Below, in pieces: positions 6,048 to 10,488 of a stretch of DNA of 10,488 bases; positions within the stretch are counted from its first letter, which is position 1; every line of letters starts with the position of its first letter. Made by a program: the position numbers and the translations under genes. This DNA comes from AC-50 sp035640455 (GTDB taxonomy: Bacteria; Actinomycetota; Thermoleophilia; Gaiellales; Gaiellaceae). The DNA is taken from NCBI GenBank assembly GCA_035640455.1, contig DASQWB010000011.1, positions 1-10,488 of the forward strand, given 5' to 3'. The notes under the pieces are model-generated. The model saw only the letters and a program-made list of their open reading frames with translations. It ran no database searches and had not been told where the DNA came from.

Positions 6048-6702
6048 CGGGGTAGCTGGAGCCGAGGAGCTCGCGGGCCTCGCGGCCGCGACGGCGGGAT
6101 GCACCCGCTGCCCGCTCGCCGGCGGCCGCACCCAGGTCGTCTTCGGCTCCGGCGACGCGGACGCCTACCTCATGTTCGTCGGCGAGGCGCCGGGGTTCCA
6201 CGAGGACCAGCAGGGCGTCCCGTTCGTCGGCCAGGCGGGGAAGCTCCTCGAGCGGCTGCTCGCCGGGATCGGGCTCCAGCGGGGCGAGGTCTACATCGCC
6301 AACGTGATCAAGTGCCGGCCGCCCGGCAACCGCGACCCGCAGCCGGAGGAGATCGAGGCGTGCGAGAGCTACCTCTTCCGCCAGGTCGAGCTCATCCAGC
6401 CGCGGGTCGTCGCGACGCTGGGCAACTTCGCGACGAAGCTGCTCTCGGGCAAGCCGACGGGGATCACGCGCGTGCATGGGCAGGAGCAGGAGACGACGCT
6501 CGGCGGCCGCCGGGTGCTCCTCTACCCGCTGTACCACCCCGCAGCGGCGCTCTACACGCCGGCGATGCTCAAGGTGCTCGAATCGGACTTCGCGCGCCTG
6601 CCGGAGCTCCTCGGCCGCGAGACGGCGCCGCCGGTACCGGAGATCGAGGCGCCGCTCGCGCCGATCGTGGCCGAGCCGGCCGTCCAGCTCGGGCTCTTCT
6701 AG
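6031..6702 (+). CDS. Family 4 uracil-DNA glycosylase (iron-sulfur)
   Basis: Predicted 223-residue base-excision-repair enzyme that removes uracil from DNA. Motif A is VGEAPGFHEDQQGVPFVGQAGKLL (50-73), and motif B is LYHPAA with His169. Four cysteines, Cys24-x2-Cys27, Cys95 (KCRPPGNRDP) and Cys111 (ACESYL), have the spacing of the [4Fe-4S] cluster of family 4 (UdgA-like) enzymes; the gap from Cys95 to Cys111 is 15 residues. GEAPG with Glu52 distinguishes it from family 5. GTG 6031 is the only plausible start upstream of Cys24 in this frame, and it lies inside the fmdB 3' end. GGAGG copies at 6003-6013 are too far upstream for a normal ribosome site, so coupling to fmdB translation is likely. 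The Pro/Glu-rich tail after about residue 195 is probably disordered. Its TAG stop shares the palindrome CTAG with the opposite kinase gene. Confidence 0.95.
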   Translation: MAAVTDGVAGAEELAGLAAATAGCTRCPLAGGRTQVVFGSGDADAYLMFVGEAPGFHEDQQGVPFVGQAGKLLERLLAGIGLQRGEVYIANVIKCRPPGNRDPQPEEIEACESYLFRQVELIQPRVVATLGNFATKLLSGKPTGITRVHGQEQETTLGGRRVLLYPLYHPAAALYTPAMLKVLESDFARLPELLGRETAPPVPEIEAPLAPIVAEPAVQLGLF

Positions 6703-7352
6703 GAGCGCCTGAGCGAAGGCCTCGCCGGATCGTCGTTCTCGACGACGACGTCTGCCCGCTCGGTCGGTCTCGCCCGGGCGCAGTAGAGCCTGTGGCGGGC
6801 ACGTATCGGGTGCGGTAGCGTCGCTCGACCTCCTCGCGCGAGCCGAAGAGACCGCGATCGCGTTCGAGTGCACGCCGTAGCGGACGGAAACGAAGATGAG
6901 GCGATCCCACGCCTCCGCGAGCTCGGGCCGAAGAAGGAAGACGCCGTCGACGAGCAGGACCGCGTCAGCCGCGGCGACTGCGAGCTGCTCGTGCACGGGC
7001 CGGTCCTCGCGGTAGTCGAAGGCTGCCCGCCGATATCTCCGGCTGCCGCGCGGGCCGAGCGGATCGAGCAGCGCCTCGCGGAGTGCGGCGTACTCGAAGG
7101 AATCCTCGTAGTACCCCTCGGGCGAGTCCGGGCCGCGGCGGTAGCGGGCGGCCCGGGCCGGTGGAAGCCGTCGATCGACGCGCGGATCACCTCGCGCCCG
7201 CGGCCGCGAAGGGCCGAAGCCAGCTCGTTCGCCAGCGTCGTCTTTCCGGCGGCGTCCGGTCCGTCGATCGCGACGCGAACCGGGTGGGCCCGGCGAACTG
7301 CCGCGATCGTGTCGGCCAGCTCGGCGACGACGGCGGCTCGGCGGGCGGCCAT
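6699..7352 (-). pseudogene. Uridine kinase-like P-loop kinase, broken by three single-base frameshifts
   Basis: Remains of a nucleoside/nucleotide kinase related to uridine kinase, which phosphorylates uridine or cytidine with ATP. The N-terminus has the Walker A motif IDGPDAAGKTT and IDGFHRP. The match then continues in a second frame (ARYRRGPDSPEGYYEDSFEY, FDYREDRPVHEQLAVAAADAVLLVDGVFLLRPELAEAWDRLIFV), in a third (ALERDRGLFGSREEVERRYRTRYVP), and back in the first (HRLYCARARPTERADVVVENDDPARP). Each step fits one missing base, near 7153-7161, 6868-6876 and 6794-6799. The first fits loss of one C from a CCCC run. The three losses sum to one codon, so the original stop is still used; intact length would be about 218 residues. 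No frame segment contains a stop and all blocks are well conserved. The cause is therefore either very recent decay or assembly/sequencing error; I cannot tell which. It starts 28 bases from the divergent tsaE. Confidence 0.85.
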
Positions 7353-7368
7353 GCTGGAGCGCTATGCC

Positions 7369-7374
7369 TACCCT
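7369..7374 (+). promoter_or_regulatory. Putative -10 box (TACCCT) of the tsaE cluster
   Basis: TACCCT ends exactly 6 bases before GTG 7381, the same hexamer and spacing as at the Yip1-like gene. This places the transcription start at or next to the GTG and argues for a leaderless tsaE message. No clear -35 is visible. Confidence 0.45.
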
Positions 7375-7380
7375 TGCACC

Positions 7381-7836
7381 GTGCGCCTGGAGACGTCCTC
7401 GCCCGAGGAGACCGAGCGGGTCGGAGCCGCGGTCGCAGCCCAGCTCCGGCCCGGCGACGTGGTCACCGTCGCCGGCGAGCTCGGTACGGGCAAGACGACC
7501 TTCGTCCGCGGTGCCTGCCGCGGGCTCGGCGTCGAGGGGCCGGTCACGAGCCCCACGTACACGATCGGCCACCGCTACGAAGGACGTGTCCCGATCTCGC
7601 ACCTCGACCTCTTCCGCTTCGCGAGCGTCTCGGCGCCGGAGTGGGGCGACCTCGAGCCGTACTTCGACGGCGCGCTCGTCTTCGTCGAGTGGCCGGAAGC
7701 GGCGGGCGAGGACCTCCCGCCGGTGCGGCTTCGCGTCCGGATGGCCTATGCCGGTTCCGATAGACTCGTCGAGCTCGAGGCCGCCGAGAAATCCCTGCTC
7801 GAACGCATCTTCCGCGGTGCTGATCCTCGCCTTTGA
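7381..7836 (+). CDS. tsaE: tRNA t6A biosynthesis ATPase TsaE
   Basis: Predicted 151-residue ATPase that drives the TsaB-TsaD complex during formation of threonylcarbamoyladenosine at position 37 of ANN-decoding tRNAs. Numbered from GTG 7381, the Walker A motif is GELGTGKTT (32-40). Family blocks follow with VTSPTYTIGHRYE (55-67), HLDLFRF (74-80) and VFVEWPE. Length is normal for TsaE. An upstream ATG at 7351 would add ten residues, but it overlaps the start codon of the divergent kinase gene and would put the TACCCT box inside the coding region. GTG 7381 is therefore preferred; several relatives also begin close to the xLxTxSPEET segment. The 3' end overlaps tsaB by 20 bases. The gene heads the cluster tsaE-tsaB-rimI-tsaD, an order widespread in Actinomycetota. 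Confidence 0.94.
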   Translation: MRLETSSPEETERVGAAVAAQLRPGDVVTVAGELGTGKTTFVRGACRGLGVEGPVTSPTYTIGHRYEGRVPISHLDLFRFASVSAPEWGDLEPYFDGALVFVEWPEAAGEDLPPVRLRVRMAYAGSDRLVELEAAEKSLLERIFRGADPRL

Positions 7837-8413
7837 CACCGCCACCGACGTGGCCTCGACCGCACTCGTGCGCGACGGCGAGCTGCTCGGGGAGCGGCGC
7901 TCGCGTGCCGTGAGCGTGCTTGCGGACGCGTACGAGCTGCTGGCGGCGGCCGGCGCCGAGCCCGGTGACCTCGACCGGCTCGTGGTCGGCACGGGGCCCG
8001 GCAGCTTCACCGGGATCCGGATCGGCTTGGCGACGGCCCGGGGGCTCGGGCTCTCGCTCGGGCTGCCGGTGGCCGGCGTCTCGACGCTCGAGGCCCTCGC
8101 AGCGGGCGCCTCCGGCGCGGTGCCGGTGATCGACGCGCGCCGGCGCGAGGTCTTCGTCCTCCTCGACGGGCCGCGCTGCCTGCACCCCGAGGAGCTAGCG
8201 CTCGAGCCGGGCACCGTCTGCGTCGGCGACGGGGCCGTCCGGTACCGAGAACTGCTGGAGGCGGCGGGCTCGGAGGTGCCCCCGCGCGGGAGTGACCTGC
8301 ACGTGCCGCGTGCGCACCTCCACGTGGGATTGGCGCGCGACTTCGGCCGGGCCGAGCTCGTCGAGCCGATCTACGTCCGCGTGCCCGACGCGGAGCGGGC
8401 GGTGGCGCGGTGA
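7817..8413 (+). CDS. tsaB: tRNA t6A biosynthesis protein TsaB
   Basis: Predicted 198-residue ASKHA-fold protein that dimerises with TsaD and stabilises it in the t6A-forming complex. It has no catalytic role of its own. The start LILAFDTATDVASTALV is the conserved phosphate-1-like strand, and GTGPGSFTGIRIGLATARGLG is the most diagnostic family block. VPVIDARRREVFV is also typical. It is somewhat shorter than the E. coli protein (about 230), as is common where the C-terminal half is reduced. GTG 7817 is the only start that keeps the first beta strand, and it lies inside the end of tsaE. No strong Shine-Dalgarno site is seen, consistent with coupled translation. The stop overlaps the rimI start as GTGA. 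Confidence 0.95.
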   Translation: MLILAFDTATDVASTALVRDGELLGERRSRAVSVLADAYELLAAAGAEPGDLDRLVVGTGPGSFTGIRIGLATARGLGLSLGLPVAGVSTLEALAAGASGAVPVIDARRREVFVLLDGPRCLHPEELALEPGTVCVGDGAVRYRELLEAAGSEVPPRGSDLHVPRAHLHVGLARDFGRAELVEPIYVRVPDAERAVAR

Positions 8414-8880
8414 GCGGCCTCCGGTTCCGGCGGCTCGAGATCCGCGACCTGGCCGCGATCGAGACGATCGAGCGGCGCTCCTATCCGACGCCGTGGTCCC
8501 GCTCGATGTTCGCGGGCGAGATCTCGAAGCCGTCCTCGATCTGCCTCGGCGCCTTCGACGCGGAGACCCACGAGCTCCTCGGCTACCTCATCATCTCGCG
8601 CTACGTCGACGCTTGGCATGTGATGAACGTCGCCGTCGAGCCGGCCCACCGGCGGCGCGGGATCGCAACGGCGCTCCTCGACCGGCTCTTCGAGCTCACT
8701 GCCGAGGACAGCCGCCGCGGCTACACGCTCGAGGTGCGCGTGTCGAACTCGGAGGCGATCGCGCTCTACGAGCGGCTTGGCTTCCAGGCGCGGGGGATCA
8801 GGCGCGGCTACTACACCGACAATCGCGAGGACGCGCTGATCATGTGGAAAGACCCCGTGCGCGAGCCGGCCCGCGGGTGA
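8410..8880 (+). CDS. rimI: Ribosomal protein S18-alanine N-acetyltransferase RimI
   Basis: Predicted 156-residue GNAT enzyme that acetylates the N-terminal alanine of ribosomal protein S18. Family blocks are SYPTPWSRSMFAGEI (24-38), a substrate-side segment, VMNVAVEPAHRRRGIATALL (71-90) with the acetyl-CoA-binding RRRGIA turn, LEVRVSNSEAIALYERLGF (107-125) and RRGYYTDNREDALIM. Glu108 and Tyr120 have the same 12-residue spacing as the catalytic Glu and Tyr of E. coli RimI. In actinobacteria, RimI lies between tsaB and tsaD, as here, and is sometimes fused to TsaD; here the two are separate genes. The start is GTG overlapping the tsaB TGA, and the end overlaps tsaD in the same GTGA manner, so the four genes are very likely translated as a coupled unit. 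Confidence 0.94.
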   Translation: MSGLRFRRLEIRDLAAIETIERRSYPTPWSRSMFAGEISKPSSICLGAFDAETHELLGYLIISRYVDAWHVMNVAVEPAHRRRGIATALLDRLFELTAEDSRRGYTLEVRVSNSEAIALYERLGFQARGIRRGYYTDNREDALIMWKDPVREPARG

Positions 8881-9830
8881 TTCTCGGCATCGAGACGTCC
8901 TGCGACGAGACGTCCGCGGCCGTGCTCTACGACGGCCACGTCCGCTCGAACGTCGTCTCGTCGCAGGCGGAGCTGCATGCGCGCTTCGGCGGCGTCGTGC
9001 CCGAGGTGGCCTCTCGGCGGCACCTGGAGCTCGTCCCGTACGTCGTGCGCGAGGCGCTCGACGAAGGCGGCGCCTCGCTCGAGGACGTCGACCTCGTCGG
9101 CGTCACCACCGGCCCGGGGCTGATCGGGGCGTTGCTCGTCGGCGTTGCCGCGGCGAAGGGGATCGCGTTCGGGCGGCGGCTATCGCTCGCGTCCGTCGAC
9201 CATCTCCACGGGCACGTGGCCGCGCTTTTCGTGGAGCCCGAGCCCCTCGACCCTCCGTTCCTCTGCCTCCTCGCGAGCGGCGGGCACACGCTCCTCCTCG
9301 ATGTGCAGGACCGGAGCGGGTTCCGCCGCGTCGGGACGACGATCGACGACGCCGCCGGCGAGGCCTTCGACAAAGGCGCGCGGCTGCTCGGCCTCGGCTA
9401 CCCGGGCGGCGCCGCGCTGGACCGGCTGGCGCGCGAGGGCGATCCCGAGGCGTACTTGTTCCCGGTCGCCCGCGTGCCGGCGCTCGACTTCTCCTTCTCG
9501 GGGCTCAAGACGGCGCTCCTGTACGCCGTCCGCGACCTTGCGCCCGAGGAGCTCGAGCGACAGCGGGCTGACCTTGCCGCGAGCTATCAGCGGGCGATCG
9601 TCCGCGCGCTCGTCGAGCGGACGCTCGAGGCGGCGGAGACGCTCGGCGCCGAGCGGATCGCCGTCGTCGGCGGCGTCGCGGCGAACTCGGAGCTTCGGGC
9701 CTCCCTACCCGGCGCAGCTCTTGCGCCGCTCCCGCTCTGCACCGACAACGCCGCGATGATCGCCTCGGCGGCGCGCTTCACCGAGGCCCTCCCGTATCCC
9801 CAGTATCTTGGGCTGGATGCGCACGCGTAG
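8877..9830 (+). CDS. tsaD: tRNA N6-adenosine threonylcarbamoyltransferase TsaD
   Basis: Predicted 317-residue catalytic subunit that transfers the threonylcarbamoyl group from threonylcarbamoyl-AMP to A37 of tRNA. The start ILGIETSCDETSAAVL is nearly invariant in the family. The metal-binding HxxxH is HLHGH (His109 and His113), matching His111/His115 of E. coli. Further blocks are TTGPGLIGALLVGVAAAKG, ASGGHTLLL, TIDDAAGEAFDKGARLLGLGYPGG, FSFSGLKTALLY, GGVAANSELR and CTDNAAMIA. Length is near the family norm (about 330-340), slightly short at the C-terminus. The start is GTG overlapping the rimI stop. Its last 14 bases overlap the start of the downstream protease, whose probable -10 box also lies inside tsaD. 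The partner tsaC/sua5, which makes the activated intermediate, is not in the window. Confidence 0.97.
   Translation: MILGIETSCDETSAAVLYDGHVRSNVVSSQAELHARFGGVVPEVASRRHLELVPYVVREALDEGGASLEDVDLVGVTTGPGLIGALLVGVAAAKGIAFGRRLSLASVDHLHGHVAALFVEPEPLDPPFLCLLASGGHTLLLDVQDRSGFRRVGTTIDDAAGEAFDKGARLLGLGYPGGAALDRLAREGDPEAYLFPVARVPALDFSFSGLKTALLYAVRDLAPEELERQRADLAASYQRAIVRALVERTLEAAETLGAERIAVVGGVAANSELRASLPGAALAPLPLCTDNAAMIASAARFTEALPYPQYLGLDAHA
9804..9809 (+). promoter_or_regulatory. Putative -10 box (TATCTT) of the S8 protease, inside tsaD
   Basis: TATCTT ends 7 bases before ATG 9817, again the geometry of a leaderless or near-leaderless transcript. It lies within the last codons of tsaD. A weak TTCACC at 9777-9782 has an over-long 21-base spacer. 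It suggests the protease can be transcribed independently of the tsa cluster. Confidence 0.4.
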
Positions 9831-10488
9831 CGTCGGGGCTTCGCTCGTCGCGCTCCCGGCGCTTGTCGCCGGGCTCGTGCTCGCGGTTTCTGGAGGCGGC
9901 GCGGGCGCGGCACCGCCGCGGAGCGGCGCGAGCTGGGCCGGCCTCGCGGGCGCGCCGCGGCCGCACGTCGCGCTCGGCCAGCGGATGATCGTCGTCCTGC
10001 GCAGCCCGTCCCTCGCCGACCGCGTCGCGCGCGCCGGCGGCCTGGCGACGGATGCCCAAGAGCGGCGCTGGACGTCCGCCGCCCTCGCGGCCCAGAACGT
10101 CCTCATCTCGCGGCTCGGCGTCCAGGGCGTGCGGATCCGGACCGAGTTCCGCTACGCACGCGTGCTGAACGGCTTCTCGGCCGCGCTCGACCCGAGGGCC
10201 TTGTCGCTCCTCGAGCGTGCGCCGGAGGTGGCGGGCGTCTACCCGGTCCGCGCCGCCTATCCGGCTTCGGTCTCGACTGCTGATCTGCGGAGCGTGCTCG
10301 CGCTCGGAGGCGGCCACCGGCCGGTTCTCTCGCTGCCCGGCTACGACGGGCGCGGCGTCACGATCGCGCTCCTCGACACCGGGGTCGACCGGACCCAGCC
10401 GTTCCTGCGGGGCCGGGTCGCGCCCGGGATCGACGTCGTCGGCGGCAATGCCGAGGCGCTGGCGGCGCCGAAACCGGACGACCAGTCC
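9817..10488 (+). CDS. Secreted subtilisin-family (S8) serine protease, N-terminal part (3' truncated by window)
   Basis: First 224 codons of an exported protease; the frame is open to the window end. A signal peptide is clear: MRTR, a hydrophobic core SLVALPALVAGLVLAV, and Gly/Ala-rich residues before APPRSG near residue 31. Residues about 50-150 look like an inhibitor I9-type propeptide, with the strand RMIVVLRSP, a region LISRLGVQGVRIRTEFRYARVLNGFSAAL, and PEVAGVYPVRAAYP, which resembles the usual end of such domains. The catalytic domain begins near YDGRGVTIALLDTGVD, where Asp187 is the first member of the Asp-His-Ser triad. His and Ser lie beyond the window, so activity cannot be judged. 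ATG 9817 overlaps the tsaD end by 14 bases and follows a TATCTT box. Role beyond extracellular proteolysis is unknown. Confidence 0.92.
   Translation, partial: MRTRSVGASLVALPALVAGLVLAVSGGGAGAAPPRSGASWAGLAGAPRPHVALGQRMIVVLRSPSLADRVARAGGLATDAQERRWTSAALAAQNVLISRLGVQGVRIRTEFRYARVLNGFSAALDPRALSLLERAPEVAGVYPVRAAYPASVSTADLRSVLALGGGHRPVLSLPGYDGRGVTIALLDTGVDRTQPFLRGRVAPGIDVVGGNAEALAAPKPDDQS

Noticed and set aside
6731..6747. CGTCGT / ACGACG inverted repeat near the convergent glycosylase-kinase junction as a terminator
   Set aside because: It encodes the conserved VVVENDD segment of the kinase, so the repeat is explained by coding, and there is no T-run.
6699..7352. Programmed frameshifting in the kinase gene
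   Set aside because: Three separate shifts would be needed, without slippery heptamers at the junctions; base loss or sequencing error is far simpler.
5029..8214. Open minus-strand frame of more than 1000 codons spanning the acetyltransferase to tsaB
   Set aside because: It crosses five well-supported genes and only makes protein sense in the stretch about 6870-7155, where it carries the middle part of the frameshifted kinase. The rest is antisense shadow.
1..10488. Mobile element, phage, CRISPR, toxin-antitoxin or defence system
   Set aside because: No transposase, integrase, terminal or direct repeats, spacer arrays or small paired genes of such type were found, and base composition appears uniform across the window.

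Overview
This is a very GC-rich, densely packed bacterial chromosomal segment, about 10.5 kb, with 14 protein genes and hardly any intergenic DNA. Codons end overwhelmingly in G or C, GTG starts are common, start/stop overlaps are the rule, and several genes appear to start at or within a few bases of their transcription start behind a TAnnnT box. Together with the gene content this points to a high-GC actinobacterium, possibly of the Thermoleophilia/Gaiellales type. The lineage is inferred, since no rRNA or other decisive marker is present. No tRNA, rRNA, CRISPR array, insertion sequence or phage gene is visible. Most of the window is housekeeping DNA.

Layout, left to right. The window opens inside the 3' end of uvrA (excinuclease ABC subunit A, + strand), followed by a Yip1-like membrane protein (+). 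Convergent with it is a three-gene minus-strand pantothenate cluster, read from right to left: a Rossmann/DUF2520 NAD(P)-type oxidoreductase, panC, panB, linked by two ATGA stop/start overlaps. It diverges from a secreted alpha/beta hydrolase of the S33/tripeptidyl-aminopeptidase type (+), whose 3' end overlaps a convergent RimJ/RimL-like GNAT acetyltransferase (-). Next comes a plus-strand pair, an FmdB-type zinc-ribbon protein and a family 4 (iron-sulfur) uracil-DNA glycosylase. This faces a uridine-kinase-like gene (-) that is broken by three single-base frameshifts. Divergent from that is the tsaE-tsaB-rimI-tsaD cluster (+) for tRNA t6A modification plus ribosomal protein S18 acetylation. 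The window ends in the N-terminal part of a secreted subtilisin-family (S8) protease.

How the genes work together. PanB makes ketopantoate and PanC joins pantoate to beta-alanine; the DUF2520 protein encoded first in the same cluster is a good candidate for the missing ketopantoate reductase. TsaE, TsaB and TsaD are the threonylcarbamoyl-transfer machinery of t6A synthesis; the tsaC/sua5 step is not encoded here. UvrA and the uracil-DNA glycosylase are unrelated DNA repair functions.

The points most worth a second look are the triple-frameshifted kinase, the near-palindromic back-to-back -10 boxes between the hydrolase and the pantothenate cluster, the recurrent leaderless-type starts that change two start calls, and the possible ketopantoate reductase. 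I found no convincing undescribed multi-gene system.
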